Shown here: positions 35,534 to 43,991 of the stretch, piece after piece | How the letters are laid out: the number at the start of each line of letters is the position of its first letter | Position numbering within the stretch: position 1 is the stretch's first letter | Origin: VXNE01 sp963668365 | GTDB taxonomy: Bacteria; Pseudomonadota; Gammaproteobacteria; Pseudomonadales; Azotimanducaceae | NCBI GenBank assembly: GCA_963668365.1 | Contig: OY764266.1 | Location: 1,736,001 to 1,800,000, forward strand | Length of the DNA stretch: 64,000 nt | Reading direction: 5' to 3' | Notes under the pieces: generated by a model | The model's database searches: none | What the model was told of the DNA's origin: nothing | Seen by the model: only the letters and a program-made list of their open reading frames with translations | Position numbers and translations under genes: made by a program

Positions 35534-37771
35534 TCATCGGAGCGGGTCGGTTTTCAGTTCGACCAGCGTGACTCCGTCCGTCGGCGCCGGTTGCATGACG
35601 ACGCATCTGAGCGGAACCCGGTCATCGGGCGTCCCTGCCCTGGCGAGGGCGGACGTGGTCCCAACGTTCAAGGAAGGAAGACCATAGCCATCTGCCGCAC
35701 CGGCGTTCACCGCATAGCCCAGGTCCGCCAAGGACTGGACGGTGATCGCGCTTATGGGAAGCCGCGGTGCGGACGACAGGAAGGTGCCGATCATGAGTTC
35801 ACCGTAGCCGAACACGGAAATTCGCCAATGGGCGTCGACTTGACCCGCATCGCTGTCGTTCTCCACCGGCACCTTCGCACCCGCATAGCGCGTCCCGCCG
35901 GCCGCGTCGAAGGCCGCGATCGCTTTCGCGCCGGTGAAGTGCGTGTCCGGCAGCGGGGAATTGGGGTCGGCACCTGCCGCGGAATCACTCAAGAAACCGC
36001 CCCAACGGTTGCCGAACCCGAGGGCGTGGGCCATTTCGTGCAGCACGAGATTGTGAAGAAGGGCGGAAGAAATGCGTCCGATGTCGTCGTCGTCCAGCCT
36101 GATGACCGATATGACCGGCAATCCCGACGACCTGCGAACCCATCTGGCGCCCGCGCTACCCAGCACGCCTCCCGGGCCGTCGATAGCTACAACTTCGACC
36201 TGGATCCTGATGTCGTCGATGATGCCCTCGCTCGAGTCCGATATGTAAACAGCGTCGATGTTGTTCGCAATGACATTCTCCCAGCGCGCGACCGCCGCCT
36301 GCATCGCGCTGTCGACTGCGCTTCCACGCGAAGTCCTCCAGATGATCTCGATGTTGAAGGAACTGGTGTCCATGGGGTCGCGCCGCCAGTCCTCCGTATT
36401 GCTCTGTCCTCCGTCGCAGGTGTAGCGCATGGTGCCTTCCCGCGTCGAGACGAAGGTGACCTCGATAGTGCAGCTACCGCCGTACCGGCTCGAATCGTCA
36501 TAGGTCTGCGTGACGGTCCCCGTATTCGGCCCGGTGTTCGCATACGTGTAGTCCCCCCGATGTCGATCGCTCTCCAGGAAGCGACCGCCCGGCAGGAACT
36601 GGATGAAATAGCTTCGGGTCGACAGGAAGTTCGGGACGAAGAGCGCATCGAAGGCGCTCTGGTTCGCCGGGGCCACATTTGCAGCCGGGTCGGGTGGTCG
36701 GGGCGGAGGAGGAGGAGAAGGTTGGCCTCCGCCCCCTCCAGAACCCGGAGTGCGTCCATGGGACGTATCCGACCATGCGCCCACACCTTCGTCATTGATG
36801 GCGCGTACTCGCACCTCGTACAGCGTCTGCGGCGCCAAGCCCGTGATCGTCGCCCGCGTTGCCGTTCCCTCGTGGCCCGCGTCCAGAAAGTTCTCCGCGC
36901 CTTGTGGCCGATACTCCACGTCGTAATCCAATATCGCGGGGCCCGTGTTCATCGGCGCGTCCCAATCCACCCTTAGCCCCGTCGAGCCGAACTCCGACAG
37001 CGCTGGCTCGACCGGCTGGCCCGGCGGCTCATTTACATCCAGCACCACGATCCGGACCGCAATCCGCGCCGTCCCCGAACCCGCGTGAGCGGCCTCCACC
37101 TCCACCAAATGGCTCGATCGCGTCTCATGGTCGTACATCGCCCCCTCGCGCGTTCGGAGCTGACCGTTCGAGGGGTCGATCGCGAACGCCTCCGCGTCCT
37201 CGCCCGCAAGGCTATAGCGAAGCGTCCCCCTACTGATCGTCGCCGCGACGGGTTCGCCAATGGCTTCGCCCGGTGGAGCGTTCTCCTCCACCTCGCGATC
37301 TGCGCGCTCTCCCTCCAGAAACCTCGGCGGCGCAAGCAGCGTGGCGCCGACTGCCGACGGCGACCAGTTCCCCTCCCCCGCCTCGCTCTCCGCCCGCACC
37401 CGAACCTCGTACTCCGTGATCTCCGCGAGACCCGTGATGGTCGTCTCGGTGGCGGCGCCGTCGTGGCTCCATTCGGCATAGCGCGAAACCCCCGCCGCCC
37501 GGTACTGCACGTCGTAGTCCGAAATCTCGAACACCAGGCTGTCCGGCGCTGTCCAGGACACCGTCAGGCTGTCGTGCGTTATGTCCGACAGGTTCGGCTC
37601 CGCCGGCCGCTCCGGCGCCTGGCGCCACCAGCGCGATCGCGTCAGCCAGCGCAACAGGCCGTCATCGAGTTCGGCGCTCGCCTCCGCCGCGCTGGCGACC
37701 CCGGATTGGACACCGGCCACGGCAAGGAACGAAATAACCGCCGCAAACAAGGCTGCAATCATCCGCTTCAT
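35534..37771 (-). CDS. Secreted Fn3-cadherin-Fn3 protein with a leishmanolysin-like protease domain
   Basis: 745 residues. A signal peptide is followed by Fn3 (about 60-148), a cadherin-like domain (about 155-245), a second Fn3 (about 250-340), a proline/glycine-rich linker, a beta-rich middle and a C-terminal metalloprotease. The zinc motif is HEMAHALGFGNRWGG; about 80 residues later HWRISVFGYGELM supplies the distal histidine and the Met-turn, as in the M8 (leishmanolysin) family. Such proteins digest or bind extracellular matrix. It is followed by a secreted small protein three bases upstream on the same strand, so they are probably co-transcribed. Confidence 0.82.
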   Translation of the reverse strand: MKRMIAALFAAVISFLAVAGVQSGVASAAEASAELDDGLLRWLTRSRWWRQAPERPAEPNLSDITHDSLTVSWTAPDSLVFEISDYDVQYRAAGVSRYAEWSHDGAATETTITGLAEITEYEVRVRAESEAGEGNWSPSAVGATLLAPPRFLEGERADREVEENAPPGEAIGEPVAATISRGTLRYSLAGEDAEAFAIDPSNGQLRTREGAMYDHETRSSHLVEVEAAHAGSGTARIAVRIVVLDVNEPPGQPVEPALSEFGSTGLRVDWDAPMNTGPAILDYDVEYRPQGAENFLDAGHEGTATRATITGLAPQTLYEVRVRAINDEGVGAWSDTSHGRTPGSGGGGGQPSPPPPPRPPDPAANVAPANQSAFDALFVPNFLSTRSYFIQFLPGGRFLESDRHRGDYTYANTGPNTGTVTQTYDDSSRYGGSCTIEVTFVSTREGTMRYTCDGGQSNTEDWRRDPMDTSSFNIEIIWRTSRGSAVDSAMQAAVARWENVIANNIDAVYISDSSEGIIDDIRIQVEVVAIDGPGGVLGSAGARWVRRSSGLPVISVIRLDDDDIGRISSALLHNLVLHEMAHALGFGNRWGGFLSDSAAGADPNSPLPDTHFTGAKAIAAFDAAGGTRYAGAKVPVENDSDAGQVDAHWRISVFGYGELMIGTFLSSAPRLPISAITVQSLADLGYAVNAGAADGYGLPSLNVGTTSALARAGTPDDRVPLRCVVMQPAPTDGVTLVELKTDPLR

Positions 37772-37774
37772 GGC

Positions 37775-38455
37775 CTACCGCCTGGCCGAGCCGGGAGATC
37801 GGTCGATTGCCGGCGAACCCCGGACCCCCGCATCGTTCCGTCGAAGAGACCCTGTCGCACAGAAGTACCCGCCCGCGCGGGACGAGTACGAGCCGCTTCG
37901 CCAACTGCCCGAAAAGCCGTCGGCCGTGATCTCAAGCACCTCCAGCACCAGGTAGGCGCCATCGGGGAGCACCGTATCCCGCCTGTTCGCCGCCGACCCC
38001 AGGCGCAGCAGGATGTTCCGCGCCCCGTCCCGGTCGAACTCCAGCACGAGAACACCTGGGGCAGCCGGGGCATCGTTGCCGATGTCGCCCACTTCGTGGG
38101 CACCCACCGCCCGCAGATCCACGTCCGCCACGCCGTATAGCGGCGTGGATGCGCCTCCGAGCGACCCGAGTTCCGGTGCCTGCGGATAAAGCGCAACAGT
38201 GCCCCGTACCGAACCGGTATCGACAGCGTCGACCCGTCGTACCAGCGTCAACTCGTAACGCCCCGCATGGTCAGCCAGGGTGGCATCCGAACCCGGCACT
38301 TCCGACGACGGGACACACGAAGAAAAAACGGGTTGGAGAGCATCGTCCGCAAGGGACGGTGCGGCAGTCGACCACCCGATCGCCAAGGCCAATCCCGCTA
38401 ATGCCGATTCCGTCAATTTCGTCCGATGATTCCGACCGCAGAGAGACAATCTCAC
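37775..38455 (-). CDS. Secreted protein of unknown function
   Basis: 226 residues from a GTG. Hydrophobic helix with ASALAGLALAIGWSTAAPSLA forms a signal peptide, and cleavage would fall before DDALQP. The mature part is beta-rich (GRYELTLVRRVDAVD, LEFDRDGARNILLRLG, YLVLEVLEITADGFSGSW) and has two cysteines (FSSCVP and YFCATG). No family is recognised. It is upstream of and nearly contiguous with the secreted metalloprotease, so it may be a partner or inhibitor; this is inference. Confidence 0.65.
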   Translation of the reverse strand: MRLSLCGRNHRTKLTESALAGLALAIGWSTAAPSLADDALQPVFSSCVPSSEVPGSDATLADHAGRYELTLVRRVDAVDTGSVRGTVALYPQAPELGSLGGASTPLYGVADVDLRAVGAHEVGDIGNDAPAAPGVLVLEFDRDGARNILLRLGSAANRRDTVLPDGAYLVLEVLEITADGFSGSWRSGSYSSRAGGYFCATGSLRRNDAGVRGSPAIDRSPGSARR

Positions 38456-38517
38456 CGAAAACTCCCCAATTCAAGCACAACTGGAGGATAGAGTCTTCGA
38501 TTCCGGGGACGGGTATC

Positions 38518-38786
38518 CTAGTGTCGTGTCACACGCGTTCTGGCGCTTCAGAGTTCGCCATGCGCGTCAATGCAAGGCGTGGTCCGCAGGGAATATCTGG
38601 CATATTCGCAAGGGCCACAACGCGGCAGTGGCGTGCATGGCGAACTCCCGAAGGGCGCGCCCCACGGGGCCTGTGGCGGTGTTGCGCCCCTTGGAAATGG
38701 AGCCCACCATTCCCTGCGGGGACGCGCCTTGCCGCAGACCCCGTGGGACGCGCTGAAGCGTCATAACGCGTGTGACACGACACTAG
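38518..38786. mobile_element. MITE-like element, 269 bp, with about 30-bp inverted repeats
   Basis: CTAG followed by TGTCGTGTCACACGCGTT starts at 38518, and the exact inverse ends at 38786. The arms continue imperfectly (CTGGCGCTTCAG against ATGACGCTTCAG) to about 33 bases. The interior is GC-rich with no gene. The outer CTAG may be a 4-bp target duplication; if only TA is duplicated, an IS630-type mobiliser is also possible. It sits between a secreted-protein gene and a micro-ORF. Confidence 0.8.
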
Positions 38787-38827
38787 GCTCTCATTCGCGG
38801 GGTCTCTAGGCCGATGTGGCTCGGACA

Positions 38828-38995
38828 ATGTTGAAACTCATGAAAGCACTGCTGTGCAACCAGGTGCTGATCGGGTCTTTCCTTATCCTCGCTTTCTGCG
38901 CCGCGCTCGCACTCTTCATGGCCGTGCTTTCCTGGCTGAATTACCGCGACCAGTACGGCATCAGCCTGGCGGACTTCTTCAAGTTGGTGTTCTAG
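38828..38995 (+). CDS. 55-residue single-pass membrane micropeptide
   Basis: ATG at 38828 to TAG at 38995. The sequence begins MLKLMKALLCNQV and contains one strong membrane helix (IGSFLILAFCAALALFMAVL) followed by a short polar tail (SWLNYRDQYGISLADFF). There is no clear ribosome site. It lies between the MITE and the esterase remnant. It could be a small membrane protein or a chance frame. Confidence 0.45.
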   Translation: MLKLMKALLCNQVLIGSFLILAFCAALALFMAVLSWLNYRDQYGISLADFFKLVF

Positions 38996-39818
38996 ACCGT
39001 CGCCCGGGGCGACCAGAGTTGACGCACGGCATCCATCGGCGCGAAGACAACTTCCGGCGTCCGGGCGAATAGCATGGTCTGGCGCGAGTCCACGTCGTAC
39101 TCCGGCCAGTCCGGCACCTCTTCGTTCGCCGTCGCCGTTGCGCGCGAAGGCGAGATAGCTCGCCATGACACGACGCGACAAGCGTTCCACCGCTTCGCCC
39201 GTGCCACAGAAACGTTGATTCGAGACAACCGCCCCAGACAAACGGAATGTCGAGCGAGTGGCAGGCTTGCAGGCGGCCTTCGCGCGCCGGCGACTCGTGG
39301 TCGAACCGGTACATCCACACCGGCGCCTTCGCGGTCGATGCGCCCGAATCCGTCGCCTCCACCGACCGCCCGCCTTCTGCGGCGTGGGCGCGCAAGCGGC
39401 ATTCGGCGGTGCGGATGGCCGGAATCCGGAACGTCCGGTCGGTGACGATCGCCGCCCAGATGTCGATCGGCTCGGTACGCAGGCCCGCGGCCGTTCGATC
39501 CTGGACACAGCACTCGACCGCGTCCGCCGCACGGGCACCGAACGGGCCGCGCGCCAGTCGCGCCAGTCGCGCCGCGTCCATGTTCGCCATTTCCCTGTCG
39601 AACGCCGTGAACAGCGTCGACTCGTCCCGGGTGTGGCCGATCATCAGCGGCATGCTGTCGGTCGTGTCGCGCGCAAGAACCGTCGCCGCATCTTCCGCGA
39701 TCACGTCGCCGTCCCGGGTAGGGCCCCAAACCGTACCCGCCATGCCCACCTGGTGGCCGAGAATATCGGTCGCCGATACTTCGCGTAGCCGTCCGTAACT
39801 CGTCTCAACCACGCTCAA
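38992..39818 (-). pseudogene. Type-B carboxylesterase, C-terminal remnant with frameshifts
   Basis: Starting near 39818 the sequence reads as the C-terminal half of a carboxylesterase: LMIGHTRDESTLFTAFD (the acidic triad region), WMYRFDHESPAREGRLQACHSLDIPFVWG (histidine). It then changes frame to VERLSRRVMASYLAFARNGD and again to VPDWPEYDVDSRQTMLF. At least two frameshifts and loss of the entire N-terminal half, including the nucleophile serine, show it is dead. Confidence 0.75.
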
Positions 39819-39850
39819 TTTCGACCTCCAGAATCTGTTCCCGCCATCGC

Positions 39851-40867
39851 TCAGGCGAGCACTGTCTTCGCCGCCTTGCCGGGTTCCTCGCGCGCCAGCT
39901 TCGGCAGCAGATAGCCGGGCAGCCTCTCACCCATCGCGTCATGGATTTGCCGGGCACGCGCCTGGGTTACATGGAACCCGTGCGTGCCGAGAACCGCGTC
40001 CGGCATGTGCAGGTAATACGGCAGAACGCCCTGCTCGAACAGTCGTTCGGACAACGCACAGAGTGTCGGCGCCGCGTCGTTGACACCGCGCAGCAGGACG
40101 CTCTGGTTAAGTAGTGTGCTGCCTCGAATTCGCGCCAGGCAGGCAAACGCTCGGGCCGTATCCGCGTCGAGTTCATGCGGGTGGTTGGCATGCGCGACGA
40201 TGACGACGCGCAGGCGCGTGGAATCGAGGACATCGAGCAGGTCCTGGGTGATGCGGGACGGCAGCACGATGGGCAGGCGCGTGTGGATACGCAGGCGTTG
40301 GACATGGCTGATTTCGTCGAGGCCCCGAATCAACCGGCCCAGCGAGGCGTCGGTCAGCACTAGCGGATCGCCTCCGGACAGTATGATCTCGGTGATCTGA
40401 CTATCCTCTCGCAATGTCGCAAGTGCCGCCTCGCGACGGTCAGGACCGTGATCCTCATAGGGGAAGTGCCTGCGAAAACAGTATCGGCAGTGGATCGCGC
40501 ACGCTGACGTCGCGATCAGAAGGGCGCGACCCCGGTACTTCTGGATTACGGCGGGCGCACGCGCGAAGTCCTTCTCATGTAGCGGATCGACCCTGAATCG
40601 CGTCCCGTCGGGGAGCACGGATACAGGTTCGTTCTCCGTCGCTGTCGGCAACACCTGGCGCAACAGTGGATCATGGGGGTCGTTCCGCCGCATGCGTGAG
40701 ACGAATCCCCGCGGAACGCGCAGCGGGAACCCGGCATTCGCACCGTTCTCGAGGTCGCCAAGCGGCAATCCCAGCACGCGACCCAGTTCCGCCGGGGAAG
40801 AAACGGCGTCCCTCAGTTCGCTCCGCCAGACGTGCGGCTGCCAGGGAACGGGATCGGCAAGAACCAT
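39851..40867 (-). CDS. epmB: EF-P (R)-beta-lysine modification enzyme, lysine 2,3-aminomutase-like
   Basis: 338 residues from the ATG at 40867. The radical-SAM cluster is C123, C127 and C130 (SACAIHCRYCFRRHF). ILSGGDPLVLTD, RIHTRLPIVLPSRIT and LLNQSVLLRGVND are the PLP and substrate motifs of EpmB, and VLPYYLHMPDAVLGTHGF is a typical late segment. It makes (R)-beta-lysine used to modify EF-P. epmA and efp are not adjacent. The gene supports a gammaproteobacterial origin. Confidence 0.9.
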   Translation of the reverse strand: MVLADPVPWQPHVWRSELRDAVSSPAELGRVLGLPLGDLENGANAGFPLRVPRGFVSRMRRNDPHDPLLRQVLPTATENEPVSVLPDGTRFRVDPLHEKDFARAPAVIQKYRGRALLIATSACAIHCRYCFRRHFPYEDHGPDRREAALATLREDSQITEIILSGGDPLVLTDASLGRLIRGLDEISHVQRLRIHTRLPIVLPSRITQDLLDVLDSTRLRVVIVAHANHPHELDADTARAFACLARIRGSTLLNQSVLLRGVNDAAPTLCALSERLFEQGVLPYYLHMPDAVLGTHGFHVTQARARQIHDAMGERLPGYLLPKLAREEPGKAAKTVLA

Positions 40868-41254
40868 GCTGTCGGACCGGCCAGGGTGGCCATCCATTCT
40901 AAACGCCGAGCTTTGCCACCAACGAGCCTATGTTCAACCGAATCGGATTCAAATAAAACGACCCGGCCCGTCGACGCGTATCGAGGCACGACATGGCCAA
41001 AGTCCCTATCGTTCTTGAGACATGTCTCACACGGAATCCGGCGTTTGACCTGCTTCGCGCCAGCCCCGGTGTTGCTAAAACCCCCGAGTGAATAAAACAA
41101 TTCGGCTTGGCGCCGAGAGGCCATCGCCCTTCAGTGAAGTCCGCATGACTTTTCAGCGATATCCCACGCGAACCGAGGCGACCTGTCCCTTTTCGCGCAC
41201 AACTCAGACCCCCGACAATTGTCTCTCACTCATCAACCACATCTGGAGTTATCA
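40868..41254. other. Intergenic region before the double-glycine peptide gene
   Basis: The 387 bases contain only short overlapping frames without credible starts or family motifs. It probably carries promoters for epmB and for the peptide gene. No hairpin or repeat of note was seen. Confidence 0.4.
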
Positions 41255-41479
41255 ATGAGAGAGTTAACTATTACCGAAGCCGAACAGGCAGCGGGCGGGC
41301 TTGGCGTTGTTTTGACACTAGTCCTCACTTTGGTCGCGTCGTACGTCTATGAAGAGGCGGGCGGGTCTGAGGGAATCAACAGGGCGGCCAAAGCCGTCTC
41401 AGACCACATGGAAGACAGTCTTGAGAAGTACGGGCCACCGTGTAACGGGACTGACCCGTCCCTGTGCATGGCAGGATAG
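41255..41479 (+). CDS. Double-glycine-leader peptide, bacteriocin-like
   Basis: 74 residues from the ATG at 41255, with GGAG at 41244-41247. The leader MRELTITEAEQAAGG matches the double-glycine consensus (MREL..E...GG), cut after the second glycine by a peptidase-containing ABC exporter. The mature part is a hydrophobic helix (LGVVLTLVLTLVASYVY), an alanine/glutamate stretch and a C-terminal pair of cysteines (CNGTDPSLC), which could form a disulfide. No exporter is nearby. Class II bacteriocin or secreted signalling peptide are the likely roles. Confidence 0.7.
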   Translation: MRELTITEAEQAAGGLGVVLTLVLTLVASYVYEEAGGSEGINRAAKAVSDHMEDSLEKYGPPCNGTDPSLCMAG

Positions 41480-41692
41480 CTTCTCGAAGCCTTGCGCGTA
41501 TTGGCGAAAAGTGACAATTGCACCAAGGTCCAATGCGTAACTTAGCTGGATGCCTTGAGTTGGGCGAAGACTCGGGTGGTCGGTCGATGCGACGCGTGCG
41601 AGCGCGAACCCTCAAGTTACCCGATTAACCGAGTCCTCGCTCACCGCCAACAAAGTACCTTTCATCATCAAAGTTAAGCCTGGGACTAACCA

Positions 41693-42196
41693 ATGACGCG
41701 CAGACTCGTCTTGTTGTTTGCAGGATGGTTCACGACGACGACCGCGTTGGATCTTATATCCACATGGGTCGGGGTCGTCCGGATGGGCTACACCGAAAAG
41801 AACCCGTACACCGACTTGAGTTCAGTGGAGGGAGCGGTCATTCCGGAGATCATCGCGCTATCAATCGGTATGGCGATGGTGGCCCTGGGCGCAGAGCTCA
41901 AGAAGACGTTGCTCCATGACGCTTCCCGGGCAGATTTCAAGACCTTCAGAAAGACAGTATTCGTGCGGAAGCAGTTTCTTTCTATTCTGATAGCCCTACC
42001 AATGTTGCTTGCCGTTGTGCGGGCGGTGGTCGTGCTCAGCAACACGCTGATCATTTTCACCGGATATAGCCTCTTCGTTGAGAAGGAGTTCTCCCATTTT
42101 TCGTGGGATCGACTGGTCATGATGATCTACGCGCTGATACTGGTTCGACCCACCTACTACTTAATCTACCGCAACTGCCGGGCGTCAGCCCCGTAG
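41693..42196 (+). CDS. Four-helix membrane protein, possible immunity protein
   Basis: 167 residues. Hydrophobic segments are at about residues 5-27, 48-68, 97-120 and 140-158, with polar loops and basic residues at the cytoplasmic side. It follows the peptide gene after a 213-base gap. Its last 15 codons are duplicated in degraded form just downstream, showing that a related gene was once there. Immunity to the peptide is plausible from order and topology but not shown. No family is recognised. Confidence 0.55.
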   Translation: MTRRLVLLFAGWFTTTTALDLISTWVGVVRMGYTEKNPYTDLSSVEGAVIPEIIALSIGMAMVALGAELKKTLLHDASRADFKTFRKTVFVRKQFLSILIALPMLLAVVRAVVVLSNTLIIFTGYSLFVEKEFSHFSWDRLVMMIYALILVRPTYYLIYRNCRASAP

Positions 42197-42199
42197 TCG

Positions 42200-42270
42200 T
42201 CCCAGGCGTGGCTCTTGCCTTTCCCAGTACGTACCTGATCTATCACGTCTGCCGGGCTTCAACACCTTAG
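42200..42270 (+). pseudogene. Degraded duplicate of the membrane-protein C-terminus
   Basis: TYLIYHVCRASTP with its stop (to 42270) repeats YYLIYRNCRASAP with its stop (to 42196) and continues a few bases further, with about 70% base identity. It is the 3' tail of a lost tandem copy of the 41693 gene. Confidence 0.65.
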
Positions 42271-42483
42271 TCGCCGAGCGGGGCACCGCACAGAGTCGGT
42301 CCTCGACGCAGACAGCGGTCCCGTTTCGGCCTCACCGTCCGAACCTGACGAACAGAGCCCCACCTTGATGGCGCGTGAGGTCGGATTTGACACCTGCATC
42401 ATGCGACGGCAAGTTGCAATTCGACTTGGCGTCAGGCGTGTCCGCCTAGCAAGTCTTCCGACACAAGGATAGGGAATACGACA

Positions 42484-43308
42484 ATGACCGCCGACACACT
42501 GATTCTGACCGAACGCCGCGGCAAGAAGGACGGCATTCTCTGGCTCACGCTCAACCGTCCGGAAAGACTGAACGCCCTCACCTTTCCGTTGCTGCGGAAA
42601 CTGCGCGAGATTCTGGTCGACGCTCGCTTCGATCGGTCCGTCCGCTGCATTGTCATCACGGGCGCCGGGAGGGGTTTCTGCTCGGGCATGGACATGAGCG
42701 GTGCCGCGAATCCGGATCGGGAGCCACCGCCCGCCGACAGTAGCATCGATCCCGAAGGGAGTCGTCTGAATTTCCGCCACGAGACCGAGACCTATATCGC
42801 GCTCAAACGCGTTGAGGTACCGATCATCGCCATGATCAACGGGCCCGCCGTCGGGGCGGGTTTTGACCTGGTGAGCCACTGCGACCTTGCCGTCGGTTCC
42901 ACCGCGGCCCGCTACCAGGTCGCCTACGTCAAGCGGGGCGTGTTCGCCGACCTTGGCGGTTTCTGGTCGTTGCCGAAGATCCTGGGGTGGCGCAAGGCGA
43001 TGGAGCTCATGATGACCGGAAGGTTCATGAGCGCCGAGGAAGCGCACGAAGCCGGTCTGACCAACTACCTGGTGGAACCCGACGCGTTGGAGCAGAGGAC
43101 CATGGAACTGGCGCTCGAGGTCGAGGCGGGGCCACCCATCGCCCAGAAACTCGGAAAAACACTGGCCCTGCGCACCGCCAACCTGGACTTCGACAGCGCC
43201 ATGCAATGGTCCGAATCCGCCCTTCCGCTAGCGACTCTTTCGCGCGACTCCATCGAAGGCATGAAGGCCTTTAGAGAAAAGCGGGAAACGGACTTCCTAG
43301 GCTACTAA
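42484..43308 (+). CDS. Enoyl-CoA hydratase/isomerase family protein (crotonase)
   Basis: 274 residues. The oxyanion-hole segments are RGFCSGMDMSG (first) and INGPAVGAGFDLVSHCDLAV (second), with YVKRGVFADLGGFWSLPKILG downstream. The family's usual catalytic glutamates are not obvious, so hydration, isomerisation or another CoA-thioester reaction cannot be decided. It is next to the ADC-like and CaiB genes, which suggests CoA-ester catabolism. Confidence 0.88.
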   Translation: MTADTLILTERRGKKDGILWLTLNRPERLNALTFPLLRKLREILVDARFDRSVRCIVITGAGRGFCSGMDMSGAANPDREPPPADSSIDPEGSRLNFRHETETYIALKRVEVPIIAMINGPAVGAGFDLVSHCDLAVGSTAARYQVAYVKRGVFADLGGFWSLPKILGWRKAMELMMTGRFMSAEEAHEAGLTNYLVEPDALEQRTMELALEVEAGPPIAQKLGKTLALRTANLDFDSAMQWSESALPLATLSRDSIEGMKAFREKRETDFLGY

Positions 43309-43325
43309 CGGGGGAAGGTTCGGGG

Positions 43326-43919
43326 TCAGTCCTCCCTGGCCTCACGATTGATCCGGGAAGGCCTCGTCACAAACAGAGGTTCGTCTTCGGCCTCCCCCGC
43401 ACCCAGCGCTTCTGGCCTCGGGGCGCGCCAGGCCGTGATCTCCCTCGCCGTGCGCCAACCTTCGTAGTCCCGGTCCAGCAACACGAAGAATGCCCGTTCT
43501 TCGTTGCCAAAGACCTCGACGCACACGAGGGCATCTTCGTTGCGATACCCGGCGCGCGATATCGAAATGACCGGCGCGCCGAACTCCGCGCGCAGAGCCC
43601 AGGCAGACTTGTCCGGATCGTCGACTAAACGCACCCGGTCCGAGTATTGGGAAAAGTCGAAGCCCTCGTCGCCACTGTTGGCGACCAGGAACCGTTCGAA
43701 CAGCGCCGCGGGAACCGCTTCCTTCATGACACCCTCCGACCGGCAATCCGACGGTCGGCTGAGGACGACCACATCGCCCAAGGGAAATACGAACCCCGAG
43801 AAGAGGCTCGCCATGATGTCGGCTTCCCGCGGCGGTTCCAGCGGAGGCGGGCGCATCAGGTGGATGCCCCCCGCGAAAACGAGCAGGAGGGCCGCGCCGG
43901 CGGCGAGTCTGAATTTCAC
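43326..43919 (-). CDS. Secreted or anchored protein of unknown function
   Basis: 197 residues from a GTG. An N-terminal hydrophobic helix (LAAGAALLLVFAGGIHL) acts as signal or anchor. The rest is a soluble mixed fold with two cysteines (SDCRSEG, ALVCVEVFG). No domain recognised. It is convergent with the crotonase gene. Confidence 0.6.
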   Translation of the reverse strand: MKFRLAAGAALLLVFAGGIHLMRPPPLEPPREADIMASLFSGFVFPLGDVVVLSRPSDCRSEGVMKEAVPAALFERFLVANSGDEGFDFSQYSDRVRLVDDPDKSAWALRAEFGAPVISISRAGYRNEDALVCVEVFGNEERAFFVLLDRDYEGWRTAREITAWRAPRPEALGAGEAEDEPLFVTRPSRINREARED

Positions 43920-43991
43920 GAACGACGCACGGCGCGGCGACCGCTCCTACACGCGGTGCCTCAAGCCCCTCTATCGTTGTCCAAGCAGCGG

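Noticed and set aside
42259..43206. A 315-codon minus-strand frame
   Set aside because: Antisense to the enoyl-CoA hydratase gene, no motif.
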